Shown here one piece after another: positions 41,266 to 50,181 of a stretch of DNA of 64,000 nt. Below the pieces are notes generated by a model. It saw only the letters and a program-made list of their open reading frames with translations. It made no database searches and was not told where the DNA came from. Position 1 is the first letter of the stretch. Each line of letters begins with the position of its first letter. Source of the stretch: Armatimonadota bacterium (GTDB lineage: Bacteria; Armatimonadota; Fimbriimonadia; Fimbriimonadales; ATM1); the NCBI GenBank assembly GCA_021324165.1, contig JAJPJR010000030.1:42191-106190 (forward strand), in the 5' to 3' direction. Both the position numbers and the translations under genes were made by a program.

Positions 41266-41969
41266 TTTTTCCCCCGGTGAATGCACACATTTCCGAAAAA
41301 CAGATCGCGCCAAATCACATCGTTGAATCCTGCTTTGCGCATCCACTCCGCTTGGCCCTCGCGCGATAAGAAGGTGTTCGTAGAATTGGGAAGATACTGA
41401 TACTCCCGGCGCCTGCCAAAAACCCCCGCCAAAACCGGAATCACCGTTTTGAACACCGCGGCCCGCAGCGATCGAGAAAACCGCGAACGCGGCACCGCCA
41501 TATCCAAACTCACGAACTTGCCGCCAGGCTTAAGCACCCGATAGATTTCGCGCAGAGCAGATTCATAATCAGCGACGTTCCGCAATCCCCAGCCGACCGT
41601 AACGCCGTCCACACTTTCACTTCGCAGCGGAATTCTGCACGCATCCGCCAGCGCCAAACGCATCGGAACCCGCTTCTTATAAGCGATCTGAAGCATCGGC
41701 GCGCAAAAATCAATTCCTAATATCTGTCCCGATTCTTTAACCGCCTTTCGCAGCGGGATCGCAAAGTCGCCGGTTCCGCAGCAAACGTCCAACACCCTGT
41801 CACCCGGAGATAACCCCAGCATCGAAACCGCCAGGTTTCTCCACCTGCGATGCAGCCGCAGGCTCATCGCCGAGTTCATCAAATCATACGTCGGGGAGAT
41901 CTGGGCGAACAACTCCCGAATCGTTTCGGGACAGTCGCTTCGCGGAACCGGCTCCATTCTGGTTATCAC
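41262..41969 (-). CDS. menG: Demethylmenaquinone methyltransferase
   Basis: This 235-residue SAM-dependent methyltransferase of the UbiE/MenG family performs the last methylation of menaquinone. Motifs: FAQISPTYDLMNSAMS at the N-terminus, the SAM motif LDVCCGTGDF and VGWGLRNVADYESALREIYRVLKPGG. The gene is first in an operon with the polyprenyl synthase, which supplies the quinone tail. GTG at 41969 lies 8 nt after TATAAC, with no Shine-Dalgarno sequence; an ATG four codons later is the alternative. Ubiquinone methylation is less likely in this lineage. Confidence 0.9.
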   Translation of the reverse strand: MITRMEPVPRSDCPETIRELFAQISPTYDLMNSAMSLRLHRRWRNLAVSMLGLSPGDRVLDVCCGTGDFAIPLRKAVKESGQILGIDFCAPMLQIAYKKRVPMRLALADACRIPLRSESVDGVTVGWGLRNVADYESALREIYRVLKPGGKFVSLDMAVPRSRFSRSLRAAVFKTVIPVLAGVFGRRREYQYLPNSTNTFLSREGQAEWMRKAGFNDVIWRDLFFGNVCIHRGKK

Positions 41970-41977
41970 TCTTGGCA

Positions 41978-41983
41978 GTTATA
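41978..41983 (-). promoter_or_regulatory. Putative -10 box (leaderless) for menG
   Basis: TATAAC on the minus strand is exactly 8 nt upstream of the GTG at 41969. The rest of the 130 bp between menG and the antiporter gene shows no other clear element. Confidence 0.5.
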
Positions 41984-42099
41984 CCGCCCGTCTCGGCCAA
42001 CTTTCAGTCATGAGTGAAACTTCGACTTCGCGCCCCAACTCCCACACTTCCTCCAGCGAGCCAAGCGAACCGTGAAGGGGGCGGGCGAACCAAACCTCC

Positions 42100-43296
42100 T
42101 CAATGAACCGCTTTCGGCTCCTCTTTGGGAAGCAGCCCCAGCTTCGAAAGCAGCATCGGAACCGTCAGCCCCTGCACAAACACAGAAAACGCAACCACGC
42201 CAAATGTTACATCGAGAATCAGAGGTTTCTTTTCGATGTCAGCAGGAAGTCCCAAAGCCAGAGCGAGTGCGAGCGCGCCTCTAAGTCCGCCCCAAAACAG
42301 AATGTGCTGATGCCGGGTTTCAACTTTCAAACGCGACCGCGAAACGCACACGCCTGTCAGATAAACCGCAGCCGCCCTCCCGAAAAGCGACAGCCCAAAC
42401 ACAATGAGAGCGCTCAGCCAGATGTGCTGCAACGGATGATGCGCAAGGCGCAGACCGATGAGCAGAAACACCAGCGAATTCGCTAAGAATGCGACGAACT
42501 CCCAAAACGCGACGAGCGTTTCGCGCCCTGGATCGGAGAATTGACAAAACGATTTCGAATTTCCGATGATAATCCCCGCGCTGAGCGTGGCAACCACGCC
42601 AGAAAAATGCCAATGCTCCGCAAGCAGAAACGAAGCGTACGCGGCGACGCTCGTAAAAGTTGCCTCCACAAGTTTTTCGTCAGTTCTTCCTGCAAGAAAC
42701 AGCGCCGCCAAACCCACGGCTGATCCGCACACGATGCCCCCGCCGACACACGTGATGAACGCCAGCAACCCCGATCCGAACGTTACCGGCGCGCCCGCGG
42801 CCGCAGCCAGCGCCACAGCAAAAAGTACCGCTGTGGTTCCATCGTTAAAAAGGCTCTCCGCTTCCACCAAAAGCCGAAGCCGCCCGCCGATCTTTGAGTC
42901 TTTCATCGTAGCGATCACCGACACCGGATCGGTTGCCGAAATCAAAACCGCAAGCAGAACGGCTGCCGCCCAATCCCATCCGATGAACATATGAACACCG
43001 ACGCCGACAATCGCCGCGGCGATCATCAGGCCGACGAACGCCAACACAAAAATCAGAACGAAATCCCGTTTCAAATCGGCCCATTTGATTTGAATAGCGG
43101 CTTCGAAAATGAGCGGCGGAAGCAGAAAACCGAAAATCAGCTCTTTCGTAAGGTTTGGGATCTCAACTTCGGGAAGAAATGCGAGCACAATCCCAGCTGC
43201 GGTCAATCCAACCGTATACGGAAGTTTGATTCTTCGACACGCCATCGAAACGACCGCCGCGACGAAAAGGTAAAGGGCAGCCTGCTCGATGCTCAT
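42100..43296 (-). CDS. CPA1-family sodium/proton antiporter
   Basis: This 398-residue integral membrane protein has about 11-12 helices. Functional motifs are ATDPVSV (with the transport Asp) and ESLFNDGTT (the conserved Asn-Asp), both diagnostic of NhaP/CPA1 exchangers. It exports Na+ or another cation in exchange for protons at the inner membrane. It is transcribed alone; TAAACT lies 6 nt before the ATG at 43296 as a possible leaderless -10. It diverges from the GH172 gene. Confidence 0.9.
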   Translation of the reverse strand: MSIEQAALYLFVAAVVSMACRRIKLPYTVGLTAAGIVLAFLPEVEIPNLTKELIFGFLLPPLIFEAAIQIKWADLKRDFVLIFVLAFVGLMIAAAIVGVGVHMFIGWDWAAAVLLAVLISATDPVSVIATMKDSKIGGRLRLLVEAESLFNDGTTAVLFAVALAAAAGAPVTFGSGLLAFITCVGGGIVCGSAVGLAALFLAGRTDEKLVEATFTSVAAYASFLLAEHWHFSGVVATLSAGIIIGNSKSFCQFSDPGRETLVAFWEFVAFLANSLVFLLIGLRLAHHPLQHIWLSALIVFGLSLFGRAAAVYLTGVCVSRSRLKVETRHQHILFWGGLRGALALALALGLPADIEKKPLILDVTFGVVAFSVFVQGLTVPMLLSKLGLLPKEEPKAVH

Positions 43297-43350
43297 TCGG
43301 CAAGTTTACAACCGCAGACCGTTATTTATCCGCGTGCACCGATTTTGGGA

Positions 43351-43356
43351 GATAAT
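43351..43356 (+). promoter_or_regulatory. Putative -10 box (leaderless) for the GH172 operon
   Basis: GATAAT lies 5 nt before the ATG at 43362. There is no Shine-Dalgarno sequence, so transcription would start at about the first codon. Confidence 0.45.
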
Positions 43357-43361
43357 GGGAC

Positions 43362-44996
43362 ATGCACATGCGCAGTTTTCTTGGGCGGCCAGCGGCCGCT
43401 GCGATTTCGGTTTGCATCGCTGCCTCGTCGCTTGCACAAGCAGGTTTGGAGGGCCTCGCCAAGCCGCTCGATGGTCAAAGCCGGCGCGAATCCTCCACGT
43501 TCCGAGAAGGCAAAGATGGCAGATACGATCGCACCGCGCAGCCAAAAGGCGACCTGCAAGAGCGAAGCAACGCCGATAACTTTCGCGTTGCACCCGGCGC
43601 CACCCACGTGCTGATGGATGCAAAAGGACCTGGCGAAATCACGCACATCTGGCTCACCTTTTTGGGCCCAGAAAAACAGCCTTGGGCGCCCGAAGGTTCA
43701 GCAACCCATCAAGACATGCTGCTTCGCATTTATTGGGACGGCAGCGACAAGCCCGGCGTGGAAGCCCCCGTCGGCGATTTTTTTGCCAACTGCTTCGGCA
43801 TTCGCAGCGAAGTCATCAGCCTCCCGGTCATTGTGGAAGACGCCGATTCGTACAACTGTTTCTGGCGCATGCCGTTTCGAAAATCCGCACGCATCGAAAT
43901 CGTGAATCAAGGCACCAAAAACATCAATCTGCTTTATTACAACATTGACTGGATCAAAAAGAAAACTCTCCCAAAAAACACGCCGTATTTCTATGCGCAA
44001 TATCGCCAGGAATATCCGGTGGAACATGGCAAAGACTATCTGATTCTCGACACCCAAGGCAAAGGTCATTATGTGGGCACGGTTTTGGCGGTTCGCACCC
44101 GCAGCCCTTCGTGGTTTGGTGAAGGCGACGAAAAAATCTACATTGACGGCGAACAAAAACCTTCGATTTGGGGAACGGGAACCGAAGATTATTTCCTTTC
44201 GGCCTGGGGGTTGAAAACCACCAAAACGCCGTACTTTGGGGTGCCTTTCTTCGATCAGTGGGGCATTGTCGGCGGCCACACAAGCGCGTACCGCTGGCAC
44301 ATCAACGATCCGATCGTTTTTGAAAAAGGAATCAAAGTAACGATCGAACATTTCGGATGGATTTCGCCCGATGAAAACCCTGATTATAAAAGCATGAGTT
44401 GGAATGAACGGCAAGACGACTATTCAAGCGTGGCGTTTTGGTATCAAACTGGAACGCCCACGTTCGCGGCAAGAGCGCCGTCGGGGCCCGAAAGAAGACT
44501 CCCGAATTTGGACCGCGTGATCGTAAACGCCCGCGGTTTTTTAGATGAAAAACATCACGGAGTTGGACAAGCGATAGCCCAACAGCTCGATCTGTATGAG
44601 GATCCCCAACTTCTTTATATGCCGAGCGGCAGTCAAGGAGCGTGGTTGGAATTCCCCATCGAAGTAACAGCCAAAGAGCCGCTGAGGCTTCTCATCAACG
44701 CCACAACCTCATACGATTTTGGAAAATATATCGCGTTTTTGGATGGAGTTAGAATCGGCGACGAGATGGATTTCTATTCGGCAGATGTGAAGAACGCCGA
44801 GTTCCACCTGTTGGACTTCTGGCCCGAACCTGGTCAGCACACCCTTCGGCTGGAGTGCATCGGCAGGAACGCGCTTTCGGCAGGATACTATTGCGGCATC
44901 GAATCGGTTAGACTGCGTGAGCGAAGGCCGCGCGTCGCCGCCTACGGCTTCGACAAAGATAAGGACTGGAAGAAAAGCCCGATTCTGTATCGGTAA
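43362..44996 (+). CDS. Secreted DUF2961 / glycoside hydrolase family 172 protein
   Basis: The 544-residue product has a signal peptide (about 1-26, ending SLAQA) and the two-jelly-roll DUF2961 fold, now family GH172, whose characterised members act on alpha-fructofuranosyl or arabinofuranosyl linkages. A likely catalytic Glu275 is in GTGTEDYF; the VPFFDQWG and HWHIND-like (YRWHINDPI) segments are typical. It is first of three same-strand genes with an oxidoreductase and a dehydrogenase, fitting catabolism of an unusual sugar. Its exact substrate is not deducible. Confidence 0.86.
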   Translation: MHMRSFLGRPAAAAISVCIAASSLAQAGLEGLAKPLDGQSRRESSTFREGKDGRYDRTAQPKGDLQERSNADNFRVAPGATHVLMDAKGPGEITHIWLTFLGPEKQPWAPEGSATHQDMLLRIYWDGSDKPGVEAPVGDFFANCFGIRSEVISLPVIVEDADSYNCFWRMPFRKSARIEIVNQGTKNINLLYYNIDWIKKKTLPKNTPYFYAQYRQEYPVEHGKDYLILDTQGKGHYVGTVLAVRTRSPSWFGEGDEKIYIDGEQKPSIWGTGTEDYFLSAWGLKTTKTPYFGVPFFDQWGIVGGHTSAYRWHINDPIVFEKGIKVTIEHFGWISPDENPDYKSMSWNERQDDYSSVAFWYQTGTPTFAARAPSGPERRLPNLDRVIVNARGFLDEKHHGVGQAIAQQLDLYEDPQLLYMPSGSQGAWLEFPIEVTAKEPLRLLINATTSYDFGKYIAFLDGVRIGDEMDFYSADVKNAEFHLLDFWPEPGQHTLRLECIGRNALSAGYYCGIESVRLRERRPRVAAYGFDKDKDWKKSPILYR

Positions 44997-45008
44997 CAAG
45001 GAAAACAG

Positions 45009-46319
45009 ATGGCAAAAAGAATCAGCAGAAGAGAACTGATCAAAACGACCGCGGCGGCCGCCGCTGCGTCGGCGCTTCGCGTTCCGGCGCACGCATCAAA
45101 CCCAAAACGCCTGCCGCCAAACGATCGCATCCGATTCGCGGCAATCGGCACAGGCGGCAGAGGCGCCGCTCATCTCGACCCGGCGTTTCAACATGGTGAC
45201 CTCGTCGCGCTTTGCGACGTTGATGCAGAAACTTTATGCAAAGCCCTCCTGAACTATCCCGCGGCGAACACCTTCAACGATTACCGACAGATGTTCGATG
45301 CGATGCACGACAAGATTGACGCCGTCATCGTCGCGACTCCCGATCATCATCACGCGCCGGCATCGGCGATGGCGATCAAATTGGGCAAACATGTTTATTG
45401 CGAAAAGCCGCTGACGCGAACCGTGTTCGAGGCCCGAAAACTTGCGCAGCTTGCGCGAGAACACAAAGTCGCCACCCAAATGGGAAACCAAGGCACCGCC
45501 GGAAGCGATCTTCGAAGGGTTGCCGCGCTCGCTAAAAAAGGAACCTGGGGAGAGCCGAAAGAGGTGCACTGCTGGACGGATCGGGCAGGCGGCTGGTGGC
45601 CCCAAGGCGTGGAACGCCCCCCGTCAAAACCGGCGCCAAAAACCGTGAACTGGGATGTGTGGCTTGGACCTTCGCCGTGGCGCGACTACGCCGACGGCTA
45701 TCATCCTTTCGCCTGGAGAGGCTGGTGGGATTTTGGATGCGGAGCGCTCGGCGACATCGGCTGCCATTGCATGAACCTGCCCTACATGGCGCTCGATCTT
45801 CGCGATCCGCTCGCAATCAGCGCAGAAACCAGCGGAAACAACAAACAAAGTTTTCCTGCGTGGTCCATTGTGCATTACGAATTCGGGCCGACAAAAACGC
45901 GCGGACCGGTTGCGCTGCATTGGTACGACGGAGGCAAGAAACCCGACCCTGCGCTGATTCAACAATCAGAACTTCCCGGCAACGGCTGCATCATGGTGTT
46001 CGAACACGCCACGATTTTTGCACCCGCCGAATATGGCCAAGGCGGCACGATCGTCGGCGGCGCGCCGATGCCCGAAGTCGAGTTCGAAGTTTCGCCCGGA
46101 CATTTCGAAGAGTGGGTTCTCGCGATCAAAGGAGGAAAGCCTGCGAAGTCCGACATCGCGCTTTATTCCGGCGGCCTGACCGAAATGGTGGTTCTGGGAA
46201 ACCTTGCGGTTTGGGCAGGCGAGCGCTTGGAATGGGATGCCCGCAAAATGCGGGTGAAAAACCGCCCGGAATTTGATGCGATGATCAAACCTGCATATCG
46301 AAAAGGCTGGTCGCTGTAA
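45009..46319 (+). CDS. Gfo/Idh/MocA family oxidoreductase, Tat-exported
   Basis: This 436-residue protein starts with a twin-arginine signal (SRRELIK followed by an Ala-rich core, cleaved near PAHAS). A Rossmann domain with AAIGTGGRG and a C-terminal alpha/beta domain follow; the family motif EKPLTRT carries the conserved Lys. Such exported members probably carry NAD(P) folded in. It oxidises or reduces a sugar or inositol-like substrate. AAGGA precedes the ATG; the gene sits 12 bp behind GH172 and its stop is one base before the dehydrogenase ATG. Confidence 0.88.
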   Translation: MAKRISRRELIKTTAAAAAASALRVPAHASNPKRLPPNDRIRFAAIGTGGRGAAHLDPAFQHGDLVALCDVDAETLCKALLNYPAANTFNDYRQMFDAMHDKIDAVIVATPDHHHAPASAMAIKLGKHVYCEKPLTRTVFEARKLAQLAREHKVATQMGNQGTAGSDLRRVAALAKKGTWGEPKEVHCWTDRAGGWWPQGVERPPSKPAPKTVNWDVWLGPSPWRDYADGYHPFAWRGWWDFGCGALGDIGCHCMNLPYMALDLRDPLAISAETSGNNKQSFPAWSIVHYEFGPTKTRGPVALHWYDGGKKPDPALIQQSELPGNGCIMVFEHATIFAPAEYGQGGTIVGGAPMPEVEFEVSPGHFEEWVLAIKGGKPAKSDIALYSGGLTEMVVLGNLAVWAGERLEWDARKMRVKNRPEFDAMIKPAYRKGWSL

Positions 46320-46320
46320 C

Positions 46321-47433
46321 ATGGCAGTCGAAGGCAAAGCGGTCATCCTCGAAAATCCTGGCGAGCCCGCGGTTCTGCGCGACGTGATCGTGGAAGACCC
46401 CGGGCCCGGAGAAGTTCTGATTCGCGTCGAAGCCAGCGGAGTCTGCCACACCGATCTAACCGTCAAAAACCTGAACGGCAACGGAATGCCGTTCCCGATC
46501 GTTCTTGGACACGAAGGCGCAGGTTACGTCGAGGCGGTCGGCGAAGGCGTTTCGCATCTGCAAAAAGGCGATCCGGTTGTGATCGCCTACCGCGCGCCGT
46601 GCGAGCGATGCCCAGCCTGTCTGCGCGGCGATCCTCGAAGATGCTACATGGCGCTGCGGCCAAAACAGCGCATCAAACGGAAGTCAGACGGCGCGGTCTG
46701 CTCGCAGGTTTTGAGGTGTGGAACGTTCGCAACCCACACGGTGGTGCATTCAAAGGCCGCGATCAAAATGCCGAGCGAAATGCCGCTCGACAAAGCGTGC
46801 CTGATCGCATGCGGAGTTGTAACCGGTGTCGGAGCCGCAATGAACACCGCGCCCGTCTTTTATGGAGCGCGCGTTGCCGTGATCGGATGCGGAGGCGTGG
46901 GCCTCAGCGTCATTCAAGGCGCAAGACTGATGCACGCCAAACAGATCATCGCCGTTGACATCAAAGAAAAGAAACTCGAGTGGGCGCGAAACTTCGGGGC
47001 CACCCACGTTGTGAATGCACAAAAAGAAGACGCCGTTGCAGCCGTGCGAAAACTCACCGAAGATGGATGGGACGGCGGAGTTGAATTCGCCTTCGAAGCG
47101 ACCGGCATTCCCGCTTCAACCGAGCAGGCGGTGCGCATGCTTGCCTATGGAGGCACAGCCGTCAACATCGGCTTTCCCGCCGCCTCCGACGAAATCCATC
47201 TTAATTTGGGAGACATGGCCACGGGCGTTTATTGGAACAAAGCGTCGTTGCGCGTCTGCCATTGCGGAGACTGTTTGGCATCGCACGATTTTCCGTTTTT
47301 GGCAGGGCTTTACCTGAAAGGCGAGCTGAAACTCGACGAGATGGTAACGCACAAGATTACGCTGAACGACGTCGAAGACGCGTTTCACGAAATGGAAACA
47401 GGAGACGTGATCCGCTCGGTTATCGTGATCTAA
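46321..47433 (+). CDS. Zinc-dependent alcohol dehydrogenase (MDR superfamily)
   Basis: This 370-residue medium-chain dehydrogenase has the catalytic zinc Cys in GVCHTD, the GHEGAGYVEAVG loop and four structural-zinc Cys (CERCPACLRGDPRRC). The cofactor Rossmann motif is GCGGVGLS. It resembles class III and mycothiol-dependent formaldehyde dehydrogenases, but the substrate is not clear. No Shine-Dalgarno sequence is seen; the gene is one base after the stop of the previous gene and is probably translated by coupling. It may oxidise a product of the GH172/oxidoreductase steps. Confidence 0.88.
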   Translation: MAVEGKAVILENPGEPAVLRDVIVEDPGPGEVLIRVEASGVCHTDLTVKNLNGNGMPFPIVLGHEGAGYVEAVGEGVSHLQKGDPVVIAYRAPCERCPACLRGDPRRCYMALRPKQRIKRKSDGAVCSQVLRCGTFATHTVVHSKAAIKMPSEMPLDKACLIACGVVTGVGAAMNTAPVFYGARVAVIGCGGVGLSVIQGARLMHAKQIIAVDIKEKKLEWARNFGATHVVNAQKEDAVAAVRKLTEDGWDGGVEFAFEATGIPASTEQAVRMLAYGGTAVNIGFPAASDEIHLNLGDMATGVYWNKASLRVCHCGDCLASHDFPFLAGLYLKGELKLDEMVTHKITLNDVEDAFHEMETGDVIRSVIVI

Positions 47434-47445
47434 CACTGGACGGGC

Positions 47446-49146
47446 CTAACTCTGAACCTTCCACCAAAACTTATCAACAAATCCACGCCAATTCAAATTC
47501 AATGTTGCACCCGACTGCTTGAACGAAACTCGCGCTTTCATCAAACGCGTTGCGGGATCAATGAAACGGGAATCACTGCCCGAGATCTGCACCTCGAATG
47601 CCACGTCGAATTGTGGCGAAGAGCGGGTGTCCACAGTTTCATACGCTTGCGTTTGCACGTTAAACAGTTCCACGGTTTGCACGATGTTGGGCGAATCGCA
47701 GGAAGATTCGATCTGCAATCGCAAATCTGTGGTTGAAGAAACCGGCGCATGCGCGGCCAACTCATACCGAATTGGAGGATGCAGGCCGCCGACCTGATAC
47801 AAAGCGCGCACGCCGTATTTGTCATCATCGCTTTCCACAAACGAACCCAGCGAACCCGATATCTGTGTGCCGTATTCCAGCTGCACCGTCTCGGGCGCAA
47901 CCGGCTCGAAAACCGGCCTGATGCGATAGATCCGCCCGTTGTAAATGTCGCAGATATACAAAAGCCCGTCGGGCCCGATCCGCGCATCGGTCACCCCGCC
48001 GAAACCGTAGCCGAACCGATACTGATCGCGCTCGGCCGCATTGTCGGCCACACCGTCGCTGGTTCCAGGAAGATAAAAAAGCGCGTTGCGATTTGAATCT
48101 TTGAAAGAAAACAGATACAGTTGGTTCAGATTCACATCGCCCACAACCATTTTGTATCGGTCCGAACCGTCGAATTTGTAACTCGACAAAAACGCCACGC
48201 ACGTAACGCCGATCGGCGAAAGCCAGCTGAACTTCGGATCGGAATACACTGCTCCCGTTAAATACACCAAATCAGACGCGTTATACGAAGTGAAATTGTT
48301 ATCCGAATAGGTGGCATCGCGAATATCGGGGCCCATAATTTTCAACCATCCGCCGTTCATTCCAGCAAACCCAAGGTTCAGTTCGTCATAAGAGTCCGGG
48401 CCGTTGTCCGTAAACCAAAAGTAGTTTGTCAAAGGATCAAATTCAAACCCAAACCCGTTGCGCACGCCATAAATCCATGTCGCTTGGATGTGCGGGTTCG
48501 GATGAAACGTAAACGGATTATCAATCGGAATTGTGCCGTCGGGGTTCAGCCGATAAATCGCGCCGGCACCCGCGACCGCCGACGCCGACGTGTTCTGTTC
48601 AATTCGAGGGTTGCTCGTTCGTCCCCTTGTCAGCTCGCCGCCCCAAATATAAACCTTTCCATCCGGCCCGCACTTAATGTATCCGCCGTGATGCACGTTC
48701 GGGTTTTGCTGGGTGGAATCAAACGGCGTGGAAAAAACAAGGTTCACGAACACCAGCGTCGAGCCGTTCCAAAAATAACGTTCGGTGCGATCCTCCTGCC
48801 AACTTCCGCCGTCCGTCGCAGCCTTGGAATAAAACAGATAAACATATCCGTTCAGAGCGAAATCTTTGTCCAGGCAGATTCCAAGCAAACCTTCTTCACC
48901 GCTGTTCGCTACGGAAACATCGAGCGCCGCCGATCCCGAATACACTCCGTTATCCCAAATCGTAACGCGCCCGGTCTGCTTTTCGCAAACCAGCATCTTG
49001 GTCGGCGATACAAACACAAAACACGCCGGATTGGCAATGCCGCTCGCATACGTCTCCACACGATACAGCGCCGAATCCATTGTCTGGGAAACGCCCGATG
49101 CCATAGCAAGGCAGCAGATGAGCGACGCGATCAGAAACCGGATCAT
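47446..49146 (-). CDS. Secreted PQQ-dependent sugar dehydrogenase-like protein
   Basis: This 566-residue exported protein has a signal peptide (about 1-20, ending MASGVSQ) and a six-bladed beta-propeller of the glucose/sorbosone dehydrogenase type (about 25-410). Typical segments are GEEGLLGICLDKDFALNGYVYLFYS and GPDGKVYIWGGE. A further beta domain (about 415-566) of unknown role ends the protein. It may oxidise sugars extracellularly. The ATG at 49146 is chosen because AGGAGG lies 6 nt upstream; 28 extra residues in the longer frame lack a signal. It converges on the alcohol dehydrogenase gene. Confidence 0.85.
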   Translation of the reverse strand: MIRFLIASLICCLAMASGVSQTMDSALYRVETYASGIANPACFVFVSPTKMLVCEKQTGRVTIWDNGVYSGSAALDVSVANSGEEGLLGICLDKDFALNGYVYLFYSKAATDGGSWQEDRTERYFWNGSTLVFVNLVFSTPFDSTQQNPNVHHGGYIKCGPDGKVYIWGGELTRGRTSNPRIEQNTSASAVAGAGAIYRLNPDGTIPIDNPFTFHPNPHIQATWIYGVRNGFGFEFDPLTNYFWFTDNGPDSYDELNLGFAGMNGGWLKIMGPDIRDATYSDNNFTSYNASDLVYLTGAVYSDPKFSWLSPIGVTCVAFLSSYKFDGSDRYKMVVGDVNLNQLYLFSFKDSNRNALFYLPGTSDGVADNAAERDQYRFGYGFGGVTDARIGPDGLLYICDIYNGRIYRIRPVFEPVAPETVQLEYGTQISGSLGSFVESDDDKYGVRALYQVGGLHPPIRYELAAHAPVSSTTDLRLQIESSCDSPNIVQTVELFNVQTQAYETVDTRSSPQFDVAFEVQISGSDSRFIDPATRLMKARVSFKQSGATLNLNWRGFVDKFWWKVQS

Positions 49147-49272
49147 GGCTGACCTCCTTTCGTGTATTAAATTGACCGGCCGCAAGCCGGGATCGTTTAC
49201 GGTTTCAACCCCGCAAAAATGCCGGATCAAAAATCGGCGCTTCAGGCTTTGCGATAGCCGGGAACCCGCGGC

Positions 49273-50106
49273 TCACGGGACAAACTGCTGATCGGGTTTT
49301 TGCACCTTGAAAGCGTAGAAGTCGTTCCCCCTCACCTGCGTCCACTTCAACACCTTCGCATGCCCATCGGCAAAAACGTAGTTGCCCATGTTGCGGTGCC
49401 CCGGCGTCGGCTTCCCGCGATACCAGTTCGCGCATCCATAGGGCGCCCTGTCCGAATCGTTTTGCGCGGGAACGTTCCGTCCCGCGAGTTTGCACGTGTC
49501 GCAGTTGATGAACCCCGAACCCCAAATCGTGCCGACATATTGATCCGCCACCGAAATAGACCACTGTTCCACCCACGCCACTGTCTCCGACAACTCCGAA
49601 AACTCGCTGGTGCTCCGGCCGTTCATCGTCCAAGGCCCAGGGCCCACCCATTTGAAAACTCCCGTGTTGTAGTCCAATCCACGCGCCTGATCGGTGTTCA
49701 ATGGGCCTACATAAGAGTACGAACGGAAAATCTTTTTGAGTTTGTAGTTCCCATCCCACCACGGAAGCCTTCCAACGTCGTCTCTTGCCGAGCGGTCGCT
49801 GGGGCACGTCCACATATGATCGTTCATCACATACGGCATCACTTGCAGATCGGGCGGCACATAACTGCTGTTTCCGCCGTTGATCGGCGGCGAAAGAATC
49901 GCCCACGCTGGAAAATGATCATCAAAATCGCTCTGATACATCATCGTGGCCATGCCGATCTGACGCTCGTTTTGCAGGCACGCCGACTGCTTTGCGCTCT
50001 CCTTGGCCTGAATCATCACCGGGAACAGTACGGCCGCAAGGATGGCGATGATCGCGATCACCACCAACAGTTCGATCAGCGTAAACCCGAGCCTGACCCG
50101 CATCAT
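49273..50106 (-). CDS. Type IV prepilin-like protein (DUF1559-like)
   Basis: This 277-residue protein has the class III signal peptide: a short basic leader, then [24 protein letters not shown] with the prepilin peptidase site before Phe and the conserved Glu at +5. The C-terminal part has Cys pairs and an [15 protein letters not shown] segment typical of the abundant prepilin-like proteins of Planctomycetes and Armatimonadetes. Such proteins are secreted or assembled in pseudopili. Two Met codons begin it (50106 and 50103). TATAAT lies 8 nt upstream. Confidence 0.88.
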   Translation of the reverse strand: MMRVRLGFTLIELLVVIAIIAILAAVLFPVMIQAKESAKQSACLQNERQIGMATMMYQSDFDDHFPAWAILSPPINGGNSSYVPPDLQVMPYVMNDHMWTCPSDRSARDDVGRLPWWDGNYKLKKIFRSYSYVGPLNTDQARGLDYNTGVFKWVGPGPWTMNGRSTSEFSELSETVAWVEQWSISVADQYVGTIWGSGFINCDTCKLAGRNVPAQNDSDRAPYGCANWYRGKPTPGHRNMGNYVFADGHAKVLKWTQVRGNDFYAFKVQKPDQQFVP

Positions 50107-50114
50107 GCAGATTC

Positions 50115-50120
50115 ATTATA
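50115..50120 (-). promoter_or_regulatory. Putative -10 box (leaderless) for the prepilin gene
   Basis: A perfect TATAAT on the minus strand ends exactly 8 nt before the ATG at 50106. No ribosome site is present between them. Confidence 0.6.
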
Positions 50121-50181
50121 CGGCGTGCAACGCGGCACAAGCCCCAGGGACTCCTTCCCAGTCATCAAGGAGGCCAAACCG

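Noticed and set aside
42010..42075. Micro-ORF starting ATGAGTGAAACTTCG between menG and the antiporter
   Set aside because: Only about 20 codons, Ser/Pro-rich, no ribosome site, no sign of conservation available.
49300..50181. Plus-strand open frame continuing upstream of the exported repeat protein (774 residues in total)
   Set aside because: It is the complement of the prepilin gene, has Arg/His-rich shadow composition, and the ATG at 50182 has a good SD and signal peptide.
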